This document shows positions 6,472-13,589 of a DNA stretch of 18,515 nucleotides, one piece after another (the first letter of the stretch is position 1; each line of letters begins with the position of its first letter). Location: contig DXWE01000020.1 of assembly GCA_019417045.1 (NCBI GenBank), positions 1-18,515 on the forward strand. The letters run 5' to 3'. The position numbers and the translations under genes were made by a program. The stretch comes from Oscillospiraceae bacterium. GTDB lineage: Bacteria; Bacillota; Clostridia; Oscillospirales; Acutalibacteraceae. The notes below the pieces were generated by a model that saw nothing but the letters and a program-made list of their open reading frames with translations, made no database searches and was not told where the DNA came from.

Positions 6472-8274
6472 ATGAGACAGAGATGGGGAAAGAGGCTGCT
6501 TGCCGTCCTGCTGGCGGCGCTGCTGATCGTCCCGGCCGTGGGCGGCCAGATGGCCGGCGCGGCGGAGACGGCCGTGACCAAAACCGCGGTGGAGCTGGGG
6601 GACAGCATCCGCATGCGGGGCCGTTCGCTGGAGGTCGGCGGTTCGAAGACGTTCGACTGGAGCGGATCGGGATTTGAATTTGTGTACACCGGGTCGGGCA
6701 CCATCACCGCGCAGATCACGAGCCGGACGCTGATGAACGGCACCTGGACCGGGCTGGTCATTGTGGTGGACGGGTCCGAGACGACCACCTGGATCGACGG
6801 CACCACGACCGTGACGCTCGCGAGCGGCCTGCCGGCCGGCGAACACACCATCCAGGTGTACAAGCTCAACGAGGCGGCGTTCTGTCTGGCGCAGCTCGAC
6901 TCGCCGACCTATCCGGCGGACGGGACGCTCGAGCCCACGCAGGTGGATTACCGGTTTGAGGTGATCGGCGACTCGATCACCTGCGGCAACCAGATGGGAT
7001 CGGGCGAAAATGGGTATAAGGCATATCCTACGCTGCTCGGCCGCGCGTTTCACGCAACCTGGAACACCGAATCGGTCTCCGGGCGCGGGCTGCTCGCCGG
7101 CACGCTGGCGGAGAACAACTGGTCCGGCAGCCGGGAGCATCAGATGAACGAGCTGTTTGACTATACCTCCTGGTTCCGGGACAAGGAGGCCAAGTGGGAT
7201 TTTGACAGCTACACCCCGGACGTGCTGATTGTCAACCTCGGCACCAACGATTTCGGCGCCGCCGGGCTGTCGGCGGAGGAGTTCTGTGCCGGCGTGGAGG
7301 CGTTTATCGCCAGGGCGCGCGAGCTCTATCCGCAGGCGGAGATCGTGTGGACGCTCGGCCTGATGACCACCGACCGCACGCTGGTGAACGCGGTGAAGGA
7401 AACGGTCGAGGCGATCGGCGAGACGGACGAGAAGGTCACCTTCCTCGAGATGCAGCCCATGCAGGGCGGCGAGGCGGGACATCCGAACTCGGCCCAGCAC
7501 CGGGAGGCCGCGCAGCTGCTCGCCGATCATATAGCGGGTCTGCTCGGGGTGGAAGCGCCGGAGATAGGGGATGGCTCTTCCACAAATCCGCCCGTGCTGC
7601 CGGACGGAACCGTCCGCTATGAGGCGGAGGATGCAGAGCGCTCCGAGCAGGTCAATGTGGAGTACAGCGACGGGTTCTCGGGCGGCGGCTTTGCCCGCGA
7701 TCTCAATCAGATCGACCAGATCACCGACGCGTCGCAGATCGCGGCCGACTGGTCCAACGTCACCTATCTGCGTTTCCTCGTGGACGCGCCGCACGCCGGT
7801 GAGTACACCCTGACGTTGGCGCATTTCACCACGGCGACCGGGATCTCCGCCTACATCCGCGTCAACGACCAGCCCAGCAGCGAGTATCTGCACCTCACGC
7901 TGGACGGCGGCGGGGTGTGGAACAATGTCATCCGCACGAGCTATACCGTGACCCTGAACGAGGGGGAGAACGCCATCTGGGTGTCCGGCAGTGTGCTCGG
8001 CAACAGCACGGATAACTGGATCAACTATGACTATATCGACCTGATGCCGGTGGACGATCCCGGGCCCGGCCCGGATCCGGATCCCGAACCCGGCACCCTT
8101 GGAGACGTCAACAACGACGGCCGTGTCAACAGCAGAGACGCCCGTGCGGTGCTGCAATACACGGTAGAACTGGTGGAGCTGACCGAGGAGCAGCTGCTCC
8201 TGGCGGACATGAACGACGACGAGCTGGTCAACAGCAGCGACGCCCGCCTGATTCTGCAGGCCACGGTCTCCTGA
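6472..8274 (+). CDS. Secreted CE2-like acetyl esterase with CBM and type I dockerin
   Basis: This 600-residue protein has five parts. A Sec signal peptide (about 1-31, RLLAVLLAALLIVPAV, ending near AGA) leads into a CE2-type N-terminal beta domain (about 40-145, including IRMRGRSLEVGG). Next is an SGNH/GDSL hydrolase (about 160-370): VIGDSITCG holds nucleophile Ser168, followed by SGRGLL (block II-like), NLGTND (block III) and HPNSAQH with catalytic His337. A carbohydrate-binding module of the CBM35/6 type follows (about 381-527, VRYEAEDAE). After a Pro/Asp/Gly linker comes a type I dockerin (543-600). The first dockerin calcium loop is DVNNDGRVNSRD; the second, DMNDDELVNSSD, has Glu in place of the usual Gly. 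The enzyme should remove acetyl groups from xylan or mannan outside the cell while attached to a cohesin scaffold. The start follows GAGGGAGAAG. It has its own promoter and terminator. Confidence 0.93.
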   Translation: MRQRWGKRLLAVLLAALLIVPAVGGQMAGAAETAVTKTAVELGDSIRMRGRSLEVGGSKTFDWSGSGFEFVYTGSGTITAQITSRTLMNGTWTGLVIVVDGSETTTWIDGTTTVTLASGLPAGEHTIQVYKLNEAAFCLAQLDSPTYPADGTLEPTQVDYRFEVIGDSITCGNQMGSGENGYKAYPTLLGRAFHATWNTESVSGRGLLAGTLAENNWSGSREHQMNELFDYTSWFRDKEAKWDFDSYTPDVLIVNLGTNDFGAAGLSAEEFCAGVEAFIARARELYPQAEIVWTLGLMTTDRTLVNAVKETVEAIGETDEKVTFLEMQPMQGGEAGHPNSAQHREAAQLLADHIAGLLGVEAPEIGDGSSTNPPVLPDGTVRYEAEDAERSEQVNVEYSDGFSGGGFARDLNQIDQITDASQIAADWSNVTYLRFLVDAPHAGEYTLTLAHFTTATGISAYIRVNDQPSSEYLHLTLDGGGVWNNVIRTSYTVTLNEGENAIWVSGSVLGNSTDNWINYDYIDLMPVDDPGPGPDPDPEPGTLGDVNNDGRVNSRDARAVLQYTVELVELTEEQLLLADMNDDELVNSSDARLILQATVS

Positions 8275-8321
8275 GCGGCCAAAATCCGCCAGCCGGTCAG
8301 GCGAGTGAACCGACCGTTTTT

Positions 8322-8358
8322 CTTGCGGGGCAGCGTGGGTTGCCCCGCAAGTCTTTTT
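8322..8358 (+). terminator. Rho-independent terminator after the esterase
   Basis: CTTGCGGGGCA and TGCCCCGCAAG form a perfect 11-bp stem around an 8-nt loop, followed by TC and five T's. An outer pair, GCGAGTGAA upstream and TTCACTCGC downstream, could extend the structure. Confidence 0.9.
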
Positions 8359-8405
8359 CACTCGCAGGACGTTGACCAACCGGTCGTTGGAAAGGAGAGG
8401 GGCCC

Positions 8406-9032
8406 ATGCCGGAAGGGATTTGTTATATTGTGGGCGCGGGGCGTCATTTCCCGGGGGACACGTTCGCACCGGCCCCGGAGGATCTCGTGATCGCGGCGGA
8501 CGGTGGCTATGCCGACCTGCTCTCCCGCGGGATCCGGGTGGATCTGCTGCTCGGGGACATGGATTCCCTTGGCGAGAAGATCCCGCAGGGGCCGTCGGTG
8601 GAGCGGTTCGCACCGCAGAAAGACGATACGGATACCCTGCTCGCCATCAAGACCGGACTGCAGCGGGGATACCGTGCGTTTCATCTCTACGGCGGGACGG
8701 GCGGCCGGCTCGACCACACGCTCGCCAACTGCCAGTGCCTGCTGTACCTGGCACGCCGCGGCGCCCGGGGCTGGCTGCACGGAGAGCACGAGATCCTGAC
8801 CGCGCTCTGTGACGGCGAACTCTGCCTGCCGCCGCGAAAAGCGGGGTATCTGTCGGTGTTCTGTCTGGGGGACCGGGCGGAGGGGGTCACGCTCGAAGGG
8901 CTGAAATACCCTCTTGAGAACGCCGTCCTCACGGCGGATTTCCCACTGGGAGTGAGCAATGAATTTACAGGGGCAAAGAGCCGGATCGCCGTGCGGCACG
9001 GCGCGCTGCTCGTCGTCCTGCAAACTGTCTGA
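8406..9032 (+). CDS. thiN: Thiamine diphosphokinase
   Basis: This 208-residue protein transfers diphosphate from ATP to thiamine to make thiamine diphosphate in the cytoplasm. The family motifs appear in order: AADGG (31-34), LLGDMDS (48-54), QKDDTDTLLAI (71-81), GGTGGRLDH (96-104) and, in the C-terminal beta domain, SNEFTG (184-189). Length and motifs are typical of the Firmicutes ThiN enzyme. AAAGGAG precedes the ATG. No TPP riboswitch is recognisable upstream, and no clear promoter was found in the 131 nt between it and the esterase; the terminator at 8322-8358 lies in that gap. A HAD phosphatase gene starts 16 nt downstream and is probably co-transcribed. In many Firmicutes thiN sits next to rpe or rsgA, which is not the case here. 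Confidence 0.95.
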   Translation: MPEGICYIVGAGRHFPGDTFAPAPEDLVIAADGGYADLLSRGIRVDLLLGDMDSLGEKIPQGPSVERFAPQKDDTDTLLAIKTGLQRGYRAFHLYGGTGGRLDHTLANCQCLLYLARRGARGWLHGEHEILTALCDGELCLPPRKAGYLSVFCLGDRAEGVTLEGLKYPLENAVLTADFPLGVSNEFTGAKSRIAVRHGALLVVLQTV

Positions 9033-9048
9033 AAAGGAGAGACCCGGT

Positions 9049-9696
9049 TTGAGCATACGGCTGCCCGCCTTTCGCGGCGCGATTTTTGATCTGGATGGGA
9101 CACTGTTGGACTCGATGCACGTGTGGAAGGAGGTGGACCGGGAATTCCTGACCCGCCGGAACCTGCCGGTGGAAGAGGACTATATGGAGCAGGTGGCGAC
9201 GATGGGGTTTCGTCTGGCGGCGGAGCACACGATCGCGCATTTCGGCCTGTCCGAGACACCCGAGGACATCATGGCCGAGTGGAGCGGCATGGTGATCGAG
9301 GCATACACCCACCACGTGCAGCTCAAACCGGGCGCCGGCGACTATGTGCGGCAGTTGCACGACAAAGGGATCCTGATCGCCGTTGCCACCGCCTCGGACG
9401 AATCGATTTTTCGCCCCACGCTGGAGCGCACGGGCATTTTCCCTCTATTTCACTCTTTTACCACAGTGGGGGAGGTGCAAAAAAGCAAGGACTTCCCGGA
9501 TATTTACCGGAGAGCGGCGGAGAAACTGGGGCTGCCGCCCGGGGACTGCGTGGTGTTTGAAGATGTGCCGGCAGCGATCCGCAGCGCCAAGGCGGGCGGT
9601 TTTTTCACGGTCGGGCTTTGCACTCCGGGAGATGAGAGCCGGGCGCGGGCGTGCGCGGACGTGGCCATTTCCGGATTTGAAGAATTGCTGAAATAA
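9049..9696 (+). CDS. HAD-family phosphatase (beta-phosphoglucomutase-like subgroup)
   Basis: The 215-residue protein starts at a TTG at 9049, 8 nt after AAAAGGAGA; an in-frame ATG at 8959 would lie deep inside thiN. All four HAD motifs are visible: AIFDLDGTLLDS with nucleophile Asp14 and acid/base Asp16; VATAS; the Lys of QKSKDFPDIY; and CVVFEDVPAAIRSAKAGG carrying the Mg2+-binding acids. A helical C1 cap lies between motifs I and II (about 20-85), as in beta-phosphoglucomutase, phosphoglycolate phosphatase and 5'-nucleotidase-like members. It is a cytoplasmic phosphatase or phosphomutase whose substrate cannot be read from sequence. Co-transcription with thiN allows, but does not show, a link to thiamine phosphate metabolism. 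Confidence 0.9.
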   Translation: MSIRLPAFRGAIFDLDGTLLDSMHVWKEVDREFLTRRNLPVEEDYMEQVATMGFRLAAEHTIAHFGLSETPEDIMAEWSGMVIEAYTHHVQLKPGAGDYVRQLHDKGILIAVATASDESIFRPTLERTGIFPLFHSFTTVGEVQKSKDFPDIYRRAAEKLGLPPGDCVVFEDVPAAIRSAKAGGFFTVGLCTPGDESRARACADVAISGFEELLK

Positions 9697-9715
9697 CCTG
9701 CAAATACCAAATACC

Positions 9716-9757
9716 AAAGGGAGCGCCTGCCGTTTTGACAGCGGGCGCTCCCTTTTT
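9716..9757 (+). terminator. Rho-independent terminator between convergent genes
   Basis: AAAGGGAGCGCCTGC pairs with GCGGGCGCTCCCTTT around a roughly 10-nt loop and is followed by T's. It closes the thiN-HAD transcript. Because the stem is flanked by A's on the left, it may also act on the minus-strand WG-repeat gene. Confidence 0.85.
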
Positions 9758-9766
9758 ACCATATCG

Positions 9767-10882
9767 CTATTCGATCCGGTTTCCCTCCAGATCCATCGTG
9801 AAGGTTTCGCCATTTTGCCTCGCGGACAGCCGGTCGGCAGTGGAAAAAGACAGGGATTCGAATGGCTGATCCAGCACTCGGTTGCCGTCCTGATCCACCA
9901 GATAGAAGCCTGCGGTTCCGGTATCCGGATCGGCGAAATAAGCAATCCCCCTCGTCGTGTACTCCGTGGGGGTGAGAGCACAGAACTCCAACGTGTTATA
10001 TTCCCCGTCTGACACAACCTGACCCGCTTCATCAAAGATCCAGGCGGTACAATAATCCGTGTTGATAGAACCCTTCTGTGCGACAATCCGTGTGGGAGAG
10101 AGAATGAGCACGGAATCGTATTCCGTCGGTACCAGGATGTTGCCAGAGGCGTCCTGTACCCCAAAATAGGAATGCACGTCTCCCTCCGGGACAATGGTAA
10201 AATCCGTGACAATTCGTTCTGTTTTTTGCAGCGGATTCGCCTTCTCGGAAGGCGCCACGAACACCTGGCTCGTAAAATCCACGACGGTGTTTCCCTGATA
10301 ATCAATCAGGTAATCCTTCTGGTCTCTTACCGCATGGATATACCCCTTGGAATGAAATTCCAGGACATCCCATACCGCCGTGCCGATCGCCTGTCCGTCC
10401 AGATTTACCAAAGACCACTCCGTCAGCAAATCTCCCTCGCGTTTGGCGGCGGCGATCAACACGCCCTCCTCATACACGCCCTCCGCGTTGCGCAGCCCGT
10501 CAAAACAGCGCAGATAGGCGGCCGTGAGGAGCGTGTCCCCTTCGCGGTTCAACAATACATAGCCGTCCTCTGTTTTGGCAAGAAACCGTTCCGCCGTCAG
10601 CGGACGAACTTCCTCATATGCCGCCGGGATCAAAACAGTTCCGTCCGCCTGCATCAACCCTTCCAGCTCCTGATTGGAAGACAGTGTGGTAAACGTGAAC
10701 AGCGAGTTCTGCAGATACCCCTGCCGCCGCACGATCTCCGACGTAGCGGTGACTCCACCCGACGAATCGGTTTGCGAAACGTCCTTCGGCGAAGCGGAAC
10801 AGGCGCCAGCGACAAAAAGGATTCCCAGCACCAGAACTACGGCAAGGGGGCGGAGAATCGTATGCATTCGAATACTGACCAT
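9767..10882 (-). CDS. WG-repeat surface lipoprotein
   Basis: The 371-residue protein starts at the ATG at 10882, 5 nt after GGAGGTG; a further in-frame ATG at 10933 would overlap the preceding gene. The signal peptide ends in lipobox AGAC (Cys28), followed by a Ser/Thr-rich linker. The rest is built from WG-type beta repeats: GLMQADGTVLIPAAYEEV, YVLLNREGDTLLTAAY, WSLVNLDGQAIG, GVQDASGNILVPTEYDSV and FYLVDQDGNRVLDQPFESL. These match the 'D.dG...ip..Yd.i' pattern of WG_beta_rep (PF14903). Such proteins are common in gut Firmicutes and Bacteroidetes, and their role is unknown; binding to a surface ligand is the usual guess. It lies 38 nt downstream of the PPC/C39-like gene with no terminator between, so the two are probably one operon. 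It ends with TAG. Confidence 0.85.
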   Translation of the reverse strand: MVSIRMHTILRPLAVVLVLGILFVAGACSASPKDVSQTDSSGGVTATSEIVRRQGYLQNSLFTFTTLSSNQELEGLMQADGTVLIPAAYEEVRPLTAERFLAKTEDGYVLLNREGDTLLTAAYLRCFDGLRNAEGVYEEGVLIAAAKREGDLLTEWSLVNLDGQAIGTAVWDVLEFHSKGYIHAVRDQKDYLIDYQGNTVVDFTSQVFVAPSEKANPLQKTERIVTDFTIVPEGDVHSYFGVQDASGNILVPTEYDSVLILSPTRIVAQKGSINTDYCTAWIFDEAGQVVSDGEYNTLEFCALTPTEYTTRGIAYFADPDTGTAGFYLVDQDGNRVLDQPFESLSFSTADRLSARQNGETFTMDLEGNRIE

Positions 10883-10920
10883 AATAACACCTCCATCTGT
10901 AATACTTCTTGAAACAGGTA

Positions 10921-12417
10921 TCAGGTTACCCAATACATGGAAGTAGCGCTGCTCAATCCTATGTCGAACCCCCCATCTACCAGATAGGTTCGACTGTAGC
11001 AGAACTGTACTTCTCTTCCTTTACTCGGATCGTGCGTGCCGGGATCGCAGACTATGAAACGTTCATAAGTGGAATAAGAAGGGCCTAAATCTCGAACGAT
11101 GACCAAAGCATGGGTGAAACTGCCTTTGGTGAAGAAGACTATAACCCCTCCCGTTGAGTTTGCAAGGCGGTCGGCGATCACTTCAGCTTTCTGACTGACC
11201 GAACCAGATAAGGATTGCATATGAGAGGTCTTGCCAAAAGCGCTGGCAATAGTAGTTCTTCTGACTGCAATTGGATCTATACTACAGGGCATCTCTAACC
11301 GGGAACCAACCCATTGAACCTCCGGTCCTGTTTTTCCGATATTGGCCAATGTTACAGTATAAGGATTTGCATATAGCGAGCCGTTGAATCCACTTCGGAA
11401 ATCAAATCCCTGCATATGTGCGTTTTGATTGCGAAGAACCATGGCCCAACAGTTTAAAAAACAGCCTTCACTCATCAAATCACGCTTATTGCTGCTGCTG
11501 GTACCGTCGACCATGAAAGGAGTGGAAGATGCGTAAGGTGTAAAATACAGGTTATCCAGAAATTCCGTACTCCAATACGTGATTCCGTTAGAGGTACCAG
11601 ACATCTGACTATACCAGGAATAGGTGCGGGTGAAATTAATATCCATGTCGTAATATGTATTGGGATTATTGGATCCATTATACCCCTTCACTTGGATAAT
11701 ATAAGAAGAACCCGGGATAACGCTGACCCGAACGCTTTCATCTATATTGATGCCTGCGGTACTACTTCCTATTTCTGTTCCGGCGTTATTATATACATAC
11801 AAGTCGTAATCGTATCCGTCCGGCACTTCCAAACAGATGTCTAAATAGCCTGTATTGGGAAGTACAATTAAAAAGTTGTCAATATCACCAGAGTATCCAA
11901 TTGTTCCATTCAGCTTTCTGCCGTATTCACTGCTAATGTCATGTGCGTTTTGCCGTGTATTATTCGGTTCTTCTTCCGGATAAGAAGAATCATTCAACGG
12001 AACAATCAGCGGGAATGTGGTCTCAAAACTATAAAAGTCTACAAAGGGACTGTTGTCCACATCCAAAGAACACGTAAACTTTCCTCTGAATTCTCGAATA
12101 GTGTAAGGACTATGCAGCTTTACATAAATATCATATGTTGTATCCAGAAAAATGTCTTCCTGGGTGAAAAAAATAGAACGGACAGCGGTGGTTGTCTGTG
12201 CCACAACGCTTTGCTTATTTTCAGCCTGGGTTATTTTTAAAGTAAAACCGGTATACTCCTCAAAATGCGAATCCAGACTTAAATTCACCGTGTATTCCAG
12301 AACATCCAGATCCATCTTCGGATATTGTATGGCCGTGATGGGAATCAAATCCCCACTTTGTAGCAAGGCTGCATTTTCACTCTCTACGCGGGCAACTTCC
12401 GATGCGGGATATTGCAT
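10921..12417 (-). CDS. PPC-domain protein with C39-like cysteine peptidase domain, cut off from its signal peptide
   Basis: This frame gives 498 residues from the ATG at 12417, but that ATG has no ribosome binding site. The same frame continues upstream through a TAG (12468-12466) to a proper start at 12591 with a signal peptide. Residues below count from 12417. About 30-140 form an Ig-like beta region. About 150-265 look like a bacterial pre-peptidase C-terminal (PPC) domain: EEEPNNTRQNAHDIS, YSGDIDNFLI, GYDYDLYVYN and SYIIQVKGY. About 270-498 look like a papain-fold C39-like peptidase (PF13529 type): EGCFLNCWAMVL (nucleophile Cys319), THALVIV (His436) and IVCDPG (Asp458). The intact ancestor would be an exported peptidase or inactive relative that binds or cuts peptides at the cell surface. 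The amber codon makes it a likely pseudogene unless TAG is read through. It is AT-richer than neighbouring plus-strand genes. Confidence 0.7.
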   Translation of the reverse strand: MQYPASEVARVESENAALLQSGDLIPITAIQYPKMDLDVLEYTVNLSLDSHFEEYTGFTLKITQAENKQSVVAQTTTAVRSIFFTQEDIFLDTTYDIYVKLHSPYTIREFRGKFTCSLDVDNSPFVDFYSFETTFPLIVPLNDSSYPEEEPNNTRQNAHDISSEYGRKLNGTIGYSGDIDNFLIVLPNTGYLDICLEVPDGYDYDLYVYNNAGTEIGSSTAGINIDESVRVSVIPGSSYIIQVKGYNGSNNPNTYYDMDINFTRTYSWYSQMSGTSNGITYWSTEFLDNLYFTPYASSTPFMVDGTSSSNKRDLMSEGCFLNCWAMVLRNQNAHMQGFDFRSGFNGSLYANPYTVTLANIGKTGPEVQWVGSRLEMPCSIDPIAVRRTTIASAFGKTSHMQSLSGSVSQKAEVIADRLANSTGGVIVFFTKGSFTHALVIVRDLGPSYSTYERFIVCDPGTHDPSKGREVQFCYSRTYLVDGGFDIGLSSATSMYWVT

Positions 12418-12465
12418 GGTATCCGGTTGAAGTTCAAATGAAAAGTTGATAGGGAATAACGGAGC

Positions 12466-12591
12466 CTATATCGGTGGAGACTCGGAAGCGCTTTCCGAAA
12501 ATGCAGAAATGCCATTCGTAGAAATCAGAAAACCAATCAAAAGGAACCCGCACAAACACCTCTGAATACTTGATTTCTTGAATACGGTCAT
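12466..12591 (-). pseudogene. Signal-peptide-encoding 5' fragment of the PPC/C39-like gene, ending in amber
   Basis: ATG at 12591, 9 nt after AGGAGG, opens a 41-codon frame that starts MTVFKKSSIQRCLCGFLL and continues with IGFLISTNGISAFSES, a standard Sec signal peptide with likely cleavage after ISA. Codon 42 is TAG. Beyond it the frame stays open for 514 more codons and encodes the PPC and peptidase domains. A single C-to-T change (CAG to TAG) would explain the break. As written, the cell would make a 41-residue peptide. Alternatives are a sequencing error or amber read-through. Confidence 0.7.
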
Positions 12592-12682
12592 GATTAATTC
12601 CCTCCTGACATTTAAATTTCGAATAGTTTTACACTGGCCTTTTTCTCGTGGTAAAAATTTCCAAAGTCCTCCTTTCTATTTC

Positions 12683-12711
12683 ATTATATCCACAAATTTT
12701 TAAAATGTCAA
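12683..12711 (-). promoter_or_regulatory. Perfect consensus SigA promoter of the PPC/C39-WG operon
   Basis: On the minus strand, TTGACA (12711-12706) and TATAAT (12688-12683) are separated by exactly 17 bp, so both hexamers match consensus. The predicted RNA starts near 12676, right at a strong AAAGGAGG (12675-12668). That site is followed 3 nt later by TTG and an 11-codon frame ending in TAA. A second, properly spaced AGGAGG at 12606-12601 serves the ATG at 12591. Confidence 0.85.
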
Positions 12712-12728
12712 TAATAAACAAGAATATA

Positions 12729-12772
12729 ACAATATTGTAATAATTTTATATCGAATAATTTAAATAATTCGA
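12729..12772. promoter_or_regulatory. Two AT-rich palindromes between divergent promoters
   Basis: ACAATATTGT at 12729-12738 is a perfect 10-bp palindrome. At 12751-12772 a 22-bp sequence starting TCGAATAATT and ending AATAATTCGA is symmetric at 20 of 22 positions. Both lie upstream of the -35 boxes of the peptidase operon (12711) and of azlC (12812). Regulator binding is an inference; short AT-rich palindromes also occur by chance. Confidence 0.35.
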
Positions 12773-12811
12773 CTTAATTCGATTCTATAGCTATTTCTAT
12801 TGAGACTTACC

Positions 12812-12840
12812 TTGCTTTTAGCGGTGCGCTGTGCTACAAT
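12812..12840 (+). promoter_or_regulatory. SigA-type promoter of azlCD
   Basis: TTGCTT and TACAAT are separated by 17 bp, with TGTGC in front of the -10 (extended). The leader to the azlC GTG is only about 25 nt and contains a small CCCGTTT/AAACGGG hairpin next to the ribosome binding site. That leaves no room for a T-box or other riboswitch. Confidence 0.6.
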
Positions 12841-12872
12841 AACCCCGTTTGTAAAACGGGAGGGGACAGGCG

Positions 12873-13589
12873 GTGTCGCAGTTGACTTTTCGGAAAGGGG
12901 CGGCGGACGGCGTCCCGATCGCGCTCGGCTACTTTTCCGTGGCGTTCGCGTTCGGGATGCTGGCGGTGACCAACCGGTTTCCGGTGTGGACACCGCTTGT
13001 CATCTCGCTGACCAATTTTACGGGGACCGGCCAGTTCGCGGGGCTGGACCTGCTGCGCCTGGGGGCCTCGTTTTTCGAGATCGCCTGCACCATGCTGATT
13101 ATCAACGTGCGGTACGTGCTCATGTCGCTGTCCCTGTCCCAGAAGCTGGATGGCCGGGTGACACTGTGGCAGCGGCTGCTCATCGCGTTTGGCAACACGG
13201 ATGAGATCTACGCGGTCTCGATGGGCCAGCCGGGGACGCTGTGTTTTCCCTATATGATGGGGCTGATCCTGTGCTCCTTTTCCGGCTGGGTCGGCGGCAC
13301 GGCGGTCGGGGCGCTGTGCGGCGGATTCTTTCCCGACTCGGTGATCCGGGCACTCGGCATCGCGCTGTACGCGATGTTTATCGCGATCATCATACCGCCC
13401 GCACGCGACTATGGGCCGATCGCCAAAATCATCCTGCTCGCGGTGCTGCTCTCCTGCCTGTTCTGGTATGTGCCGGGGCTGTCGGAGCTGAGCAACGGAT
13501 GGGTGATCATCATCTGCGGGGTGGTGTCGGCCGGCGTGGGCGCGCTGCTGTTCCCGGTGGAGGAGAGCGAGGAGACGGCCGATGAATGA
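12873..13589 (+). CDS. azlC: AzlC-family branched-chain amino-acid exporter, large subunit
   Basis: This 238-residue polytopic membrane protein matches AzlC (PF03591). Family features are the N-terminal FRKGAADGVPIALGYFSVAFAFG, then SLTNFTGTGQFAG, then LIINVRYVLMSLSLSQKL and FGNTDEIYAVS. With AzlD it forms a two-component exporter; AzlCD homologues (for example E. coli YgaZH) export valine and other branched-chain amino acids, and B. subtilis azlCD gives 4-azaleucine resistance. The start is GTG at 12873, preceded by GGGAGGGGACAGGC. It overlaps azlD by 8 nt, implying coupled translation. The liv importer genes lie just downstream under separate promoters. Confidence 0.93.
   Translation: MSQLTFRKGAADGVPIALGYFSVAFAFGMLAVTNRFPVWTPLVISLTNFTGTGQFAGLDLLRLGASFFEIACTMLIINVRYVLMSLSLSQKLDGRVTLWQRLLIAFGNTDEIYAVSMGQPGTLCFPYMMGLILCSFSGWVGGTAVGALCGGFFPDSVIRALGIALYAMFIAIIIPPARDYGPIAKIILLAVLLSCLFWYVPGLSELSNGWVIIICGVVSAGVGALLFPVEESEETADE

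Noticed and set aside
8275..8405. TPP riboswitch upstream of thiN
   Set aside because: None of the conserved TPP aptamer elements are recognisable; the stretch is mostly the esterase terminator and its outer stem.
6445..8613. A 722-codon open frame on the minus strand opposite the esterase
   Set aside because: It is a product of high-GC codon use on the plus strand. It is Arg/His/Gly-rich with no recognisable domain, has no ribosome binding site, and runs across the esterase promoter side, its terminator and part of thiN.
9697..9718. Short direct repeat AAATACC twice after the HAD gene
   Set aside because: Two copies of a 7-nt AT-rich unit next to a terminator are expected by chance.
5637..12468. 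Recoding of TAG as a sense codon throughout the genome
   Set aside because: Genes ending at 5637 and 9767 use TAG as their stop and are followed closely by terminator-like hairpins; read-through there would translate the hairpins.
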